Source: CAZIRO01 sp964541595 (GTDB taxonomy: Bacteria; Acidobacteriota; HRBIN11). Taken from it: DNA of 16,765 nucleotides. A model generated the notes under the pieces. The model was not told where the DNA came from. It did no database searches and saw only the letters and a program-made list of their open reading frames with translations. Numbering within the stretch: position 1 is the stretch's first letter; each line of letters opens with the position of its first letter. The DNA lies in assembly GCA_964541595.1 (NCBI GenBank), contig CAZIRO010000048.1, positions 1-16,765 of the forward strand. The letters run 5' to 3'. The translations under genes and the position numbers were made by a program. Positions 1 through 8,143 of the stretch are shown here, piece after piece.

Positions 1-1191
1 CTGCGTCTGCTCGATCAAGTGCGCGTGCGGTTTCAGCAGGTGCTGGAAAACTATTCCCTGTTGATCGAGGCCCAGCGCCAGAATCAGGTGCTCGACGAGT
101 TGCGCCGGTTCCAGGCGGTCGTCCTTGAAAGTCTCGGTGCCGGGATCCTGGTGACGGACGCGGCCCATGCCCGGATCTATATGGCGAACCGGAGTCTCGC
201 GGAATGGTTCCGTACGGAACCGGACCACATGGTCGGCCGTCCCGTTGAACAGTTTCTGCCCGCCCATTTTATCCAGCGCATGCGTGAGTTTTTTGAGCAT
301 CCGGAACGTTCTCTGCCGGTACTGCGCATCTATCTGCCCCAGCCGGACGGTGCGCCCCGATTGTTGCAGATCGCCCGGCGGTCCCTGCAGATTCCCATTG
401 AAACGGGTACCGTCGCCGGATTCCTGTACGTCATGGAGGACATCACACACCAGTATCAACTCGAACAACAACTCATTCAGGCGGAAAAACTGTCCAGCAT
501 GGGACTGCTGGCTGCCGGGATTGCCCATGAGATCAATACCCCCTTGACCGGTATCATGAGTTACAGTGACCTGCTCGCCCAGCGGGTGCGGGACGAACGC
601 GATCGACGGTTGATCCTGCGGATGCAGTCCCAGGTCCAGCAGATCAAACAGATCGTGCAGACATTCCTCGATATGGCTCAACCCCGTCGGCAGACTGCAC
701 GTGTGCTGGATCTGCGCCAGGTCGTGCAGCAGGGTGTCCGGCTGCTGCGACCGATTCTGAAAGATACCCCGGTACACGTGGAACTCGATCTGGACCGCCA
801 TCCGGTCCATGTCTGGGGCCATGAAGCGCAGATGCATCAGGTGTTGACGAACCTGATTGTCAACGCGCGGGATGCCATGCCGGAGGGCGGCACGGTGACC
901 ATCCGTGTGCGTCGCGATCGGGGGGATGCGATCCTCGAGGTGCGGGACACGGGTGTGGGTATGGATACGGACGTCCAGCAGCGGATCTTCGATCCGTTTT
1001 TCACCACCAAAGCCCACCAGGGGGGTACCGGTCTGGGATTGACGATCACGTATCATATTGTGCGTCAACACGGGGGTACCATTGAGGTCGAAAGTACCCC
1101 GGGACAGGGGAGTTGTTTCCGTATCCGGATGCCGGCATGGTCCAGGGAGGTCATTTATGAGGCCCGCCGCACGTCTGCTGCTCGTCGATGA
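1..1191 (+). CDS. PAS-domain sensor histidine kinase (NtrB-like), 5' partial
   Basis: The reading frame is open at the first base, so the true start lies left of the window; the GTG at 19 is only the first internal start-like codon. Numbering from that GTG, a helical linker (about 1-35) leads into a PAS domain (about 36-145, with the ILVTDA and FLYVMEDIT motifs). Then come the HisKA H-box with phospho-acceptor His170 (GIAHEINTPL), the N-box (LTNLIVNARDAM, about 276-287), the G1 box (DTGVGM, 310-315), the F box (FDPFFTTK) and the G2 box (GGTGLGL, 335-341). All catalytic boxes are intact, so it should autophosphorylate and pass phosphate to the response regulator encoded next. No membrane segment is visible in this part, so location and signal are unknown. 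The 3' end overlaps the regulator gene by 35 bp, indicating co-expression. Confidence 0.95.
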   Translation: MRLLDQVRVRFQQVLENYSLLIEAQRQNQVLDELRRFQAVVLESLGAGILVTDAAHARIYMANRSLAEWFRTEPDHMVGRPVEQFLPAHFIQRMREFFEHPERSLPVLRIYLPQPDGAPRLLQIARRSLQIPIETGTVAGFLYVMEDITHQYQLEQQLIQAEKLSSMGLLAAGIAHEINTPLTGIMSYSDLLAQRVRDERDRRLILRMQSQVQQIKQIVQTFLDMAQPRRQTARVLDLRQVVQQGVRLLRPILKDTPVHVELDLDRHPVHVWGHEAQMHQVLTNLIVNARDAMPEGGTVTIRVRRDRGDAILEVRDTGVGMDTDVQQRIFDPFFTTKAHQGGTGLGLTITYHIVRQHGGTIEVESTPGQGSCFRIRMPAWSREVIYEARRTSAARR

Positions 1192-2593
1192 TGAACCCAT
1201 TATTCACGAGGTCTTTCAGGAACTCGTGCAGGGTCAGTATGCACTGGACGGCGTGTTCACCGCCGAAGAGGCCCTGCGTCGGTTACGGGTGTATACGTAC
1301 GACGTCGTACTGCTCGACATCATGCTGCCCGACCGCTCCGGAGAGGAGGTCCTGGAATCGATGATGGAGATGGACCCGGACCTTCCGGTCATCATCATTA
1401 CAGCATACGGCACGGTAGACGGCGCGGTGCGCTGTTTGAAATGGGGGGCATTCGATTATATTACGAAACCGTTTCGCAACGAGGAGGTGCTTGCGGCGAT
1501 CCAGCGCGCTGTCCGCCATCGGAAAGTGATCATGGAGAACCGTGCCCTGCGCCAGCAGATGGCATGGGAGGTACAGTTCGAACACATCGTGGGGAAGAGC
1601 ACGCGAATGCGCGAGATCTATGACCTGATCCATCGTGTGGCCGCCAGCCGGTCTACCGTGCTGATCCTCGGAGAGAGCGGTACCGGTAAGGATCTCATCG
1701 CACGCGCGATTCACTACCGGAGTCCGCGCGCGGATCAGCCGTTCGTCGTCGTTAATACGAGTAATATCCCCGCAGAATTGCTGGAAAGTGAACTTTTCGG
1801 GTATGAAAAGGGCGCATTCACCGGCGCCATGCATACCAAACCCGGTCTGCTCGAAATGGCCAACGGTGGAACGGTGTTTCTCGATGAGGTGGCGACGATG
1901 CCCCTGTCCACCCAGGCGAAACTCCTGCGGGTCCTGCAGGATCGACAGTTCATGCGGCTCGGGGGACTGCGGACTATCGAGGTGGACGTTCGGTTCATTA
2001 CCGCCTCGAATCAGGACCTTGAACAACTCGTGCGGGAGGGACGGTTCCGGGAAGACCTGTACTATCGCCTGAACGTCATCGTGATCCGGGTGCCTCCCCT
2101 GCGGGAGCGGTGGGAGGACATTCCGCTGCTCGTGGAACATTTCCTGCGTAAGTACGGACAGGAAAATCAGAAACCGGATCTTGAATTGACCGAACGGGCG
2201 CTGACTGCACTCGTCGATTATCACTGGCCGGGGAATGTGCGTGAACTCGAACACACGATCGAACGGGCAGTTGTGCTCGCGACCGGTCCGGTGATCGATA
2301 TCGATCTCCTGCCGGAACATATTGTCCGTGCTAGTCGTGCGCGGTCCGTACACGTGTCGTCCGCGCGGTCGGGTACCCAGCGGTTGAGTTTTCGGGAGCG
2401 GGTGGATAACTTTAAGAAAGCGCTGATCCTGGAGGCGCTCCGGGAGAGCGGAGGTGTCCAGCGCCGTGCGGCGGAACTGCTGAAGATCAAACCGACCACA
2501 CTGCACGAGATGATCAAACGGTACAATATCCGGCTGCCTGCTTCTCCGTCGTCATCGGAGGAGCCGTCGCCGGTATCGCACCAGGGGGAATGA
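1157..2593 (+). CDS. Sigma-54-dependent response regulator (NtrC family)
   Basis: This 478-residue three-domain regulator has a receiver domain (about 5-120) with acidic pocket D11/D12, phospho-acceptor D54, T82 and K104. The AAA+ domain (about 143-375) has Walker A GESGTGKD (172-179), the sigma-54 contact loop GAFTGA (219-224), Walker B (VFLDE, 240-244), an arginine-finger region (FREDLYYRLN) and the WPGNVREL motif. The C-terminus carries a Fis-type helix-turn-helix (about 430-465). All residues needed for phosphorylation, ATP hydrolysis and sigma-54 remodelling look present. The frame is open back to 1058, but ATG 1157 is preferred: an AGGGAGG ribosome site (1144-1150) lies 6 nt upstream and the protein then begins directly with the receiver strand. 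It is the likely partner of the upstream kinase. I found no good sigma-54 promoter in the window, so its targets are probably elsewhere. Confidence 0.96.
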   Translation: MRPAARLLLVDDEPIIHEVFQELVQGQYALDGVFTAEEALRRLRVYTYDVVLLDIMLPDRSGEEVLESMMEMDPDLPVIIITAYGTVDGAVRCLKWGAFDYITKPFRNEEVLAAIQRAVRHRKVIMENRALRQQMAWEVQFEHIVGKSTRMREIYDLIHRVAASRSTVLILGESGTGKDLIARAIHYRSPRADQPFVVVNTSNIPAELLESELFGYEKGAFTGAMHTKPGLLEMANGGTVFLDEVATMPLSTQAKLLRVLQDRQFMRLGGLRTIEVDVRFITASNQDLEQLVREGRFREDLYYRLNVIVIRVPPLRERWEDIPLLVEHFLRKYGQENQKPDLELTERALTALVDYHWPGNVRELEHTIERAVVLATGPVIDIDLLPEHIVRASRARSVHVSSARSGTQRLSFRERVDNFKKALILEALRESGGVQRRAAELLKIKPTTLHEMIKRYNIRLPASPSSSEEPSPVSHQGE

Positions 2594-2628
2594 ACCCCCA
2601 TGGGGTGAGATGGGTCACGGACGGGTAT

Positions 2629-2657
2629 TCGACTTTTCTGGAAAGAACATGTAATCT
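2629..2657 (+). promoter_or_regulatory. Weak candidate sigma-70 promoter before ispH
   Basis: The 97-bp gap between the response regulator and ispH contains TCGACT (2629-2634), 17 nt, then TAATCT (2652-2657). The match to consensus is modest (about 4/6 and 3/6) and is supported mainly by position and the AT-rich local composition. Just downstream, GG-a-ATGC / GCATCC (2658-2677, loop of 7) could form a small hairpin ending directly before the ispH ribosome site GGAG (2678-2681). A start site near 2664 would remove half of that hairpin, so the two readings compete. Confidence 0.25.
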
Positions 2658-2690
2658 GGAATGCATTTTACGCATCCGGAGCGGTAAAGT

Positions 2691-3947
2691 ATGACAACAC
2701 CGGGAACGATCGTGCAGAAGGGATTTCGCAAAAAACAGGTCGTGCTGCCCGTCCTGCGCGAGGCCTACGCGAGTGCACTCATTGAGTGGTTCCGTCAGCA
2801 CGATTATGCCTGTACGGTCGGTCAGACCCGTATTGTCCTCGCGCGTGAGTTCGGATTCTGTTATGGGGTCGACCGGGCGATTCAGTATGCCTATGAGACG
2901 CGTATTCAGTTCCCGGACCGGCGCATTTTTCTCACCGGCGAAGTCATTCACAATCCTTTCGTGAATCGACGCCTGCAGGAACAGGGGATCGCGTTTTTAC
3001 CCGTATCTCCGGATGGTGCCAAGGATTATTCCGTCATTCAGCCGGACGATGTCGTCATCATTCCGGCGTTTGGGGTCACTGTGGAAGAGTTCCAGGCAAT
3101 TCGCGCGCGCGGCTGTATCATTGTGGACACCACGTGCGGATCGGTGATGAACGTATGGAAGAGCGTGCGCCGGTATGCGCGAGAGGGGTTTACCTCGGTC
3201 ATCCACGGCAAATACTGGCATGAAGAGACGCGCGCTACGGCGTCTCAGGCGATGGCATTGGGGGGACACTATCTGATCGTACTGAGCCGGGCGGAAGCCG
3301 AGGTCGTGGCCACGTACATCCGCGACGGTGGCGATCGTCAGGCGTTTCTGGAACGGTTTCGTGCGGCGGTATCCCCGGGATTCGATCCGGATCGTCATCT
3401 GGAACGGATCGGACTGGCCAATCAGACCACCATGCTGATGAACGAATCCCTGGAGATCCAGGAAATCCTGCGAGCGGCCATGCGGGATCGCTACGGTCCG
3501 GAACAACTGGCCGCGCGGTTTCGTGCTTTTGATACCATCTGTTCCGCAACGCAGGATCGGCAGGACGCCGTGATTGAACTCCTGGCACAGCATGACGTTG
3601 ACCTCATGATCGTCATCGGCGGATTCAACAGCAGCAATACGGGGAGCCTGCTGCGCATTTGTCAGCAGTACTGCCCGAGTTATCATATCGAGAGTGCATC
3701 CTCTATCCTGTCTGCCCGTGCGATTCATCACAAGCCGTACATGGCTGAACCGCGGGTTACGGAACACTGGTTGCCCCGGGGCCGCATCACCATCGGGGTA
3801 ACGGCGGGCGCGTCCACCCCGAACCGCGTGGTGGCTGAGGTCATTCTGCGGTTGCTTGAGGTTCGGGGGGAATCCCTTGCGCGGGCACCGTTTCGTGCGA
3901 TTCTATTGCAGGGAGATGTGTCGCATGGCGAGCGTGCCTCCGAATGA
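2691..3947 (+). CDS. ispH: 4-hydroxy-3-methylbut-2-enyl diphosphate reductase (long IspH type)
   Basis: IspH is the last enzyme of the MEP isoprenoid pathway; it reductively dehydroxylates HMBPP to IPP and DMAPP with a 4Fe-4S cluster. The three expected cluster cysteines are visible: C57 (FGFCYGVDRA), C149 (VDTTCGSV) and C284 (FDTICSATQDRQ). Substrate-site motifs include H87-N88 (GEVIHNPFV), the HGKYWHEET stretch with H177 and E179, the QTT motif at 245-247 and a late GGFNSSNT motif. At 418 residues with an N-terminal extension of about 50, it is the long form known from cyanobacteria, plants and some deep-branching bacteria, not the ~315-residue E. coli form. The start has GGAG 9 nt upstream (2678-2681). 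It heads a dense gene run, and its 3' end overlaps the next gene by 23 bp. Confidence 0.95.
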   Translation: MTTPGTIVQKGFRKKQVVLPVLREAYASALIEWFRQHDYACTVGQTRIVLAREFGFCYGVDRAIQYAYETRIQFPDRRIFLTGEVIHNPFVNRRLQEQGIAFLPVSPDGAKDYSVIQPDDVVIIPAFGVTVEEFQAIRARGCIIVDTTCGSVMNVWKSVRRYAREGFTSVIHGKYWHEETRATASQAMALGGHYLIVLSRAEAEVVATYIRDGGDRQAFLERFRAAVSPGFDPDRHLERIGLANQTTMLMNESLEIQEILRAAMRDRYGPEQLAARFRAFDTICSATQDRQDAVIELLAQHDVDLMIVIGGFNSSNTGSLLRICQQYCPSYHIESASSILSARAIHHKPYMAEPRVTEHWLPRGRITIGVTAGASTPNRVVAEVILRLLEVRGESLARAPFRAILLQGDVSHGERASE

Positions 3948-4716
3948 TCCGGTTGGGATGGACGCGTTGATCCATGCGCTGAATGCGGGGGACTACGAAC
4001 GGGCCCGGGATATGGTCCGGTCGCTCATCGAACAGCAGGGAGAGAAAGAAGAACTGCTCGATGTCTACGCGGAAACGCTCTGGCATACGGGGCATCCGGC
4101 ACGTGCCGTGGAGATCCTGCTGCAGCTGGCCGCACAGGCGTTCGCACGGGGAGATATCACCCGTTCCATCGGGTACCTCAAAAAAGCGTATACCATCGAC
4201 CCGGACCATCCGACCATACCGGCGCGGCTGGACGAGTACGCCCGAAAAGCCCTGGGCGTCACGATCACCCCGGAAGCACTGCAACGGTGCAGCCTGTTTG
4301 AACTGCTCGATCCGGAAGCGTTTCAGATCCTCGCACAGACGGCGACATGGCGTGTATACCTGCCGGGTCAGGTCATCGTGCGCATGGGTGAACAGAACGA
4401 TCACGACGTGTTCATCGTTCTGCGGGGTACAGCAACGGTCTGGTTTGATACGGAGAGCGCGTCCGTACCGGTCGGTAAACTGGAACCTGGCGATATTTTC
4501 GGTGAAATCGGGTTCCTGACCCAGCGCCCGCGCAGCGCTACGGTCGTGGCCGAGGACCGGGTGGACGTGCTGGTGATCGCCAATACCGCCATGCAGGCAC
4601 TGGTCCGGCAGCGGCCGGAAATACAAAAACTGCTGGAGGACCTGTACCGCGCCCGTATGGAAAAGACGTTGAACATTCTGCTGGACCGGGTGCGAAAGAA
4701 GTCGCGCCAGACTTAG
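3925..4716 (+). CDS. TPR-like / cyclic nucleotide-binding domain protein without DNA-binding domain
   Basis: This 263-residue protein begins with helical repeats of TPR type (about 10-110; paired helices around ALNAGDYERARDMV and GDITRSIGYLKKAYTIDPDHP). A cyclic-nucleotide-binding (CAP effector) domain follows (about 120-235). The phosphate-binding cassette reads FGEIGFLTQRPRSATV (192-207), keeping the Glu (E194) and Arg (R203) that hold cNMP in CRP-type proteins, so ligand binding is plausible. A basic helical tail ends the protein; there is no helix-turn-helix, kinase or cyclase, so it is not a CRP-like transcription factor. ATG 3925 is chosen because AGGGAG (3910-3915) lies 9 nt upstream; ATG 3916 overlaps that site and TTG 3856 lacks one. 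It sits inside a housekeeping run between ispH and def. Its function is unknown; a protein-protein adaptor is one possibility. Confidence 0.88.
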   Translation: MASVPPNDPVGMDALIHALNAGDYERARDMVRSLIEQQGEKEELLDVYAETLWHTGHPARAVEILLQLAAQAFARGDITRSIGYLKKAYTIDPDHPTIPARLDEYARKALGVTITPEALQRCSLFELLDPEAFQILAQTATWRVYLPGQVIVRMGEQNDHDVFIVLRGTATVWFDTESASVPVGKLEPGDIFGEIGFLTQRPRSATVVAEDRVDVLVIANTAMQALVRQRPEIQKLLEDLYRARMEKTLNILLDRVRKKSRQT

Positions 4717-4744
4717 GGTCGTCGCACCATGGGAGGGGGCGGTC

Positions 4745-5257
4745 ATGGCCATCCTGGAAATTCTGAAGTATGGTGATCCGCGTCTGCGCACGCCGGCAGC
4801 ACCGGTACAGACGATCGATGATACGGTGCGCAAACTCGTCCAGGATATGCTGGAGACCATGTATTATGCTAACGGGATCGGGCTTGCGGCCAATCAGGTC
4901 GGTGTGTTGTTGCAGGTTTATGTGATCGATCTCTACCGGGGACAGCGGCCGGAGGAGGTACTGGTGGTTCTCAATCCCACGGTGGTACATGAAGAGGGCG
5001 AAGCCCGTGAAGAAGAGGGGTGTCTGAGTTTTCCGGGATTGTATGCCCCCGTCGTGCGTCCCGCGCGCATTCGGGTGCGGGGGCAGACGCTGGATGGCAC
5101 ATGGCACGAATGGGAGGCAGAGGGATTACTCGCGCGGGCGTTTTCGCATGAGACGGACCACCTGCAGGGTCGATTGATCATCGATCGCATGACACCCCTG
5201 ACGCGCGCTGCATTTCTCCGGAAAGTGCGTAAACGGCAACGTCTGGGGGAATGGTGA
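4745..5257 (+). CDS. def: Peptide deformylase
   Basis: Peptide deformylase removes the formyl group from the N-terminal methionine of nascent proteins at the ribosome. All three family motifs are present in the 170-residue product: GIGLAANQVG (44-53), EGCLS with metal-ligand C93 (91-95), and the HExxH helix HETDH with ligands H135 and H139 and catalytic E136. The residue before the helix is Ser where Gln is common, a minor variation. Length is normal for the family. The start has a very strong purine-rich site (GGGAGGGGGCGG, 4731-4742). The 3' end overlaps fmt by 7 bp in the sequence ATGGTGA, so the deformylase and the formyltransferase of the same formyl-methionine cycle are probably translationally coupled. 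Confidence 0.97.
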   Translation: MAILEILKYGDPRLRTPAAPVQTIDDTVRKLVQDMLETMYYANGIGLAANQVGVLLQVYVIDLYRGQRPEEVLVVLNPTVVHEEGEAREEEGCLSFPGLYAPVVRPARIRVRGQTLDGTWHEWEAEGLLARAFSHETDHLQGRLIIDRMTPLTRAAFLRKVRKRQRLGEW

Positions 5258-6210
5258 TCCGCGTGCTGTTTTTCGGGACACCGGACGCCGCCGTTACAGT
5301 CGTGCGTGCGTTGCATGCGCATCCGGGAACGGAAGTCTGTGGAGTGGTCACCGCACCGGACCGGCCACGCGGTCGCGGTCGCAGGGTGCAACCGCCTCCG
5401 GTGAAGGTGTGGGCGCTCTCCGTGCGGCGACCGGTATTGCAGATCCCGACATTGCGACGTCCGGAAATTGTGCAGGCACTCCGCGCCTGGTCGGCGGACG
5501 TATTCGTCGTCACCGCGTTCGGACTGATCTTGCCTGCCGACGTGTTACAGATGCCGCGATACGGGTGTCTCAATGTGCATTTCTCGCTGTTGCCGAAATA
5601 CCGGGGAGCCGCGCCGGTTGCACATGCCATCCTGGCCGGTGAACGTGAAACCGGTGTGACCATCATCCGGATGACCGAACAGGTGGACGCCGGTCCGATT
5701 CTGGCCCAGCGGACTGTTCCGATCCGGAGCGACGATACCGCGGCCACCCTGGAACGTCGGCTTGCCGATGTGGGTGCGCAGTTATTGGTTGCAACGCTGG
5801 AACCGTACGTGCAGGGTCGGCTGACACCGGTGCCACAGGACGATACACGGGCAACCTACGCGCCCAAACTCACGAAAGACGCCGGACGGATCGACTGGCG
5901 CCAGCCGGCCGCCCGGATCGAGCGGTGCATTCGTGCCATGGACCCATGGCCCACCGCGTTTACATACTGGCGCGGCCGTTTGTTGAAGATCTGGAAAGCG
6001 CGTGTCGTCGAACTCCCGCGTCCGGCGCCTCCGGGGACGACTGTGTACGTGGACAAGTGCCGCTGGGTGGTGGCCTGCGGAGAGGGCGGATTGGAACTGC
6101 TGGAGGTGCAACCGGAGGGACGGTCACGGATGTCCGTCCGGGCGTTTTTGCAGGGACATGCCGTACGTGTCGGTGATCGATTGAACGCGCATCCCGGGGG
6201 AAGCCCATGA
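5251..6210 (+). CDS. fmt: Methionyl-tRNA formyltransferase
   Basis: Fmt formylates Met-tRNAfMet with 10-formyltetrahydrofolate to make the initiator tRNA. The 319-residue protein has the N-terminal Rossmann-like domain (FFGTP, 7-11) and a substrate loop with PDRPRGRGRR (36-45). The catalytic triad N108, H110 and D146 falls at the same numbers as in E. coli: NVHFSLLPKYRGAAP (108-122) and VDAGPI (145-150). The C-terminal OB-fold domain begins near 205 (GRIDWRQPA, AMDPWPTAFTYW). It overlaps the end of def; both ATG 5251 and GTG 5254 are possible starts behind the GGGGGA tract at 5245-5250. Its stop overlaps the next start by 4 bp (ATGA). No catalytic residue is missing. Confidence 0.97.
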   Translation: MVIRVLFFGTPDAAVTVVRALHAHPGTEVCGVVTAPDRPRGRGRRVQPPPVKVWALSVRRPVLQIPTLRRPEIVQALRAWSADVFVVTAFGLILPADVLQMPRYGCLNVHFSLLPKYRGAAPVAHAILAGERETGVTIIRMTEQVDAGPILAQRTVPIRSDDTAATLERRLADVGAQLLVATLEPYVQGRLTPVPQDDTRATYAPKLTKDAGRIDWRQPAARIERCIRAMDPWPTAFTYWRGRLLKIWKARVVELPRPAPPGTTVYVDKCRWVVACGEGGLELLEVQPEGRSRMSVRAFLQGHAVRVGDRLNAHPGGSP

Positions 6211-7244
6211 CCCGACGACGGAGTTCCCGCCGCACTTCCCGGGAATCCGCCCGGCGGGGTCGGGACCAGATCACGTTGCCCGTACCCGTTGTGGATTTTC
6301 CGGGACTGCTGCAACAACGCAAACAGTGGCGCTCTCGCCGGGTGTTTTTCCTGGAGATCCCGGATCCCTTCCTGGCAATGAAGGCGTGGGATTACGTCTG
6401 GCGCGTGTTTCGTCGACATTTCCCGGAAATCCACGTGTGGGACCATGCCCAGACACTGCCCCCGGTGACGGGCACGTTGGCTCCGGTCACGTACTTCATT
6501 CGCGTTTCGGGTCCGTCGACGGCCGCCGTGCTGAACACGCATCAACAGACCATTTTGCGGGGTTCAGAACGGTATTTCTGGTGGGTGTGTGCGGTTCCGG
6601 AATGGCCGGAATCCGTATGGCGGTCTCTGCAGGCGGTGGCGATGGTCGTGCGCCAGCCCGCGATCGCACCGTCCGCAATGTCGGACTGGTTACGGCGTCT
6701 GGCCCGGGCGTATCGTCTCTCTCTTCCTGCGGCGGTGGCGGAACGGTTTGCCCGCGCTGTACTGTACGATCCGGTGCCTGCAGTACAGATTCTGGAGAAT
6801 CTCGCACTGCAGGACCGTCGCGGGGCACTGCAATGGGCGGATATTGCGCCGTTTCTCCCGGAAACTGCCCGGCTCTTTCCCGCAGCGGAGATCATGGGGT
6901 GGATTCGTCGCAAACATTATTCCACTTTACTGGAAGTCGTCGCGCGTCTGCTGCAACAGCGGCCGGACCTCGATGTGTTTCTGAAACAGATGTACGCGCA
7001 GTGGCGGTCGTGTGTCCTGACGGGACGGTTCCCGGATTACGATCCCGTGCTCTGGAAACAGTTCGGTATCGGTCGGCGCCACTGGGCGGCGATGTACCGT
7101 GAGGGATCGGCGCTGCATTCACACCAGTGGCAGCAATGGGCGGAACACGCGGCCTGGATGGAACAGACATACCGTAAGACGGGTGGTCATGCTGCCCAGT
7201 TGATGACCATCGCACTGCTTCGCTGGTTACGTATCATTGCGTAA
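6207..7244 (+). CDS. Divergent protein, possibly DNA polymerase III delta subunit (HolA-like)
   Basis: This 345-residue protein starts with an Arg/Ser-rich stretch (1-20) and is rich in tryptophan (about 18 residues, roughly 5%). I see no catalytic motif. The layout resembles the clamp-loader delta subunit. A strand-turn-helix opening (VFFLEIPDPFLAMKAWDYVW) matches the usual 'vyll.G.e.fl...a' start. A middle helical domain has ILENLALQDRRGALQWADI, like the 'ElEKL...i...dV' segment. It is followed by MGWIRRKHYSTLLEVVARLLQQ with a QWR block (like 'da...gd...al..l..ll...fR.l') and a C-terminal helical bundle. No other clamp-loader gene is in the window, and delta subunits are often poorly conserved. 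ATG 6207 overlaps the fmt stop by 4 bp and has GGGGGAAG (6196-6203) upstream. The family call is inference; that it is a real gene is near certain from coding pattern and coupling. Confidence 0.6.
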   Translation: MTRRRSSRRTSRESARRGRDQITLPVPVVDFPGLLQQRKQWRSRRVFFLEIPDPFLAMKAWDYVWRVFRRHFPEIHVWDHAQTLPPVTGTLAPVTYFIRVSGPSTAAVLNTHQQTILRGSERYFWWVCAVPEWPESVWRSLQAVAMVVRQPAIAPSAMSDWLRRLARAYRLSLPAAVAERFARAVLYDPVPAVQILENLALQDRRGALQWADIAPFLPETARLFPAAEIMGWIRRKHYSTLLEVVARLLQQRPDLDVFLKQMYAQWRSCVLTGRFPDYDPVLWKQFGIGRRHWAAMYREGSALHSHQWQQWAEHAAWMEQTYRKTGGHAAQLMTIALLRWLRIIA

Positions 7245-7301
7245 AAATGGGGGTCAGGTAGCACGGGAATGACCACCGGAGCCGAAAAACGGAGTAGGGC
7301 C

Positions 7302-8105
7302 ATGGTATCGGAAGCGAATGCGCACCCATCTCAGAAACGGTCGACCCATCGGCGTGACCGCCGGTCGGATACGCTCTGGATCAGCGGGGTCCACGCGGTC
7401 AAAGAGATCCTGCGTACCCGACCGGAACAGGTCGATCTCGTCGTGCTTGTCGGTCAACATCCATCCCATCGGCTGTTTGTCGCGCTCGCCCGTGAACATC
7501 GGATCCCTTACACCCGTGAGGAACACCGGGTGCCCGCCCATCTGCGCGCGCGGAAACACGCGCCGGTATTCGCCCGGCTTGCGGCGTTTCGCTATGCGGA
7601 TCTCGATGACGTACTGGAAAAGATCGCCGCGGATACCATATTCCTCATTCTGGACCACATTCAGGACCCGACCAATCTCGGAAACATTTTGCGCACGGCG
7701 GCAGCGGCGGGTGTGCAGGCGGTCCTGTTGCCCCAGCACCGCAGTGTACGGGTCACGCCGACGGTCGCGCATATCGCTTCCGGAGCGCTGGCACACGTGC
7801 CCGTTGCACGGTTCGGGAGCCTGCAACAACTCATTCAGCAATTGCAGGAACGGGGTGTCTGGGTGATCGCTGCCGATCCCTATGCCCCGGAAGAGTGGTA
7901 CCATATCAAGGCCGACCGTCCGGTTGCGCTCGTACTCGGTCATGAAGGGGAGGGCATCACTGCAACGGTAATTCAGTTATGTGATCAGACCGTACGCATT
8001 CCGACGGTGCATCTGGACGCGCTGAACGTGGCCACGGCGGCCGGTATTCTGATATACGAGGTTGTGCGCCAGCGGCGAACGCGTGCGGGTGGACCCGCGA
8101 AGTAA
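7302..8105 (+). CDS. rlmB: SpoU-family rRNA 2'-O-methyltransferase (RlmB-like)
   Basis: The product belongs to the SPOUT (SpoU) class of SAM-dependent RNA 2'-O-ribose methyltransferases; the closest known role is Gm2251 of 23S rRNA. Numbering from ATG 7302 (267 residues), a basic leader (1-23) precedes the L30e-like substrate-binding domain (about 25-100, ISGVHAVKEIL). The knotted catalytic domain has motif 1 with N125 and R131 (DPTNLGNILRTA), motif 2 (LVLGHEGEGI, 211-220) and motif 3 (LDALNVATAAG, 238-248). The usual Ser before LNV is Ala here (DALNV), a small change in the SAM-loop region. The start at 7302 has GGAG (7291-7294) 7 nt upstream; ATG 7269 in the same frame adds 11 residues with a weaker site. 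The exact rRNA target (RlmB, or the related TrmH or TsnR types) cannot be fixed by eye. Confidence 0.9.
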   Translation: MVSEANAHPSQKRSTHRRDRRSDTLWISGVHAVKEILRTRPEQVDLVVLVGQHPSHRLFVALAREHRIPYTREEHRVPAHLRARKHAPVFARLAAFRYADLDDVLEKIAADTIFLILDHIQDPTNLGNILRTAAAAGVQAVLLPQHRSVRVTPTVAHIASGALAHVPVARFGSLQQLIQQLQERGVWVIAADPYAPEEWYHIKADRPVALVLGHEGEGITATVIQLCDQTVRIPTVHLDALNVATAAGILIYEVVRQRRTRAGGPAK

Positions 8106-8118
8106 CCGGAGGGGGAGT

Positions 8119-8143
8119 GACGGCAGCGGCCGTCATCCGGCCG
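8119..8143 (+). other. Overlapping, mutually exclusive GC hairpins after rlmB
   Basis: Two inverted repeats share bases: GACGGC-AGCG-GCCGTC (8119-8134) and CGGCCG-TCATC-CGGCCG (8127-8143). Only one can fold at a time. No T-run follows, so this is not a standard intrinsic terminator. The rest of the gap to 8219 shows no convincing gene: its codons in the hydrolase frame (TCT, ACT, GTT, TCA) are unlike those used by the neighbouring genes, and it is pyrimidine-rich. Confidence 0.4.

Noticed and set aside
1283..2506. 407-codon open frame on the minus strand opposite the response regulator
   Set aside because: It lies antisense to a full set of conserved NtrC motifs and shows no recognisable domain; long antisense frames are expected from codon bias here.
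2596..2605. Palindrome CCCCATGGGG after the response regulator stop
   Set aside because: It has no loop and no T-run, so it is not a terminator; short GC palindromes are common in this sequence.
3841..4860. 339-codon minus-strand open frame
   Set aside because: It covers the TPR/cNMP gene and the start of def in antisense, with low-complexity His/Arg/Gln-rich composition and no motif.
7789..7811. TGGCAC followed by TTGCA as a possible sigma-54 promoter
   Set aside because: The spacing between the two elements is 9 nt instead of about 5, and it lies inside rlmB; no other convincing -24/-12 site was found.
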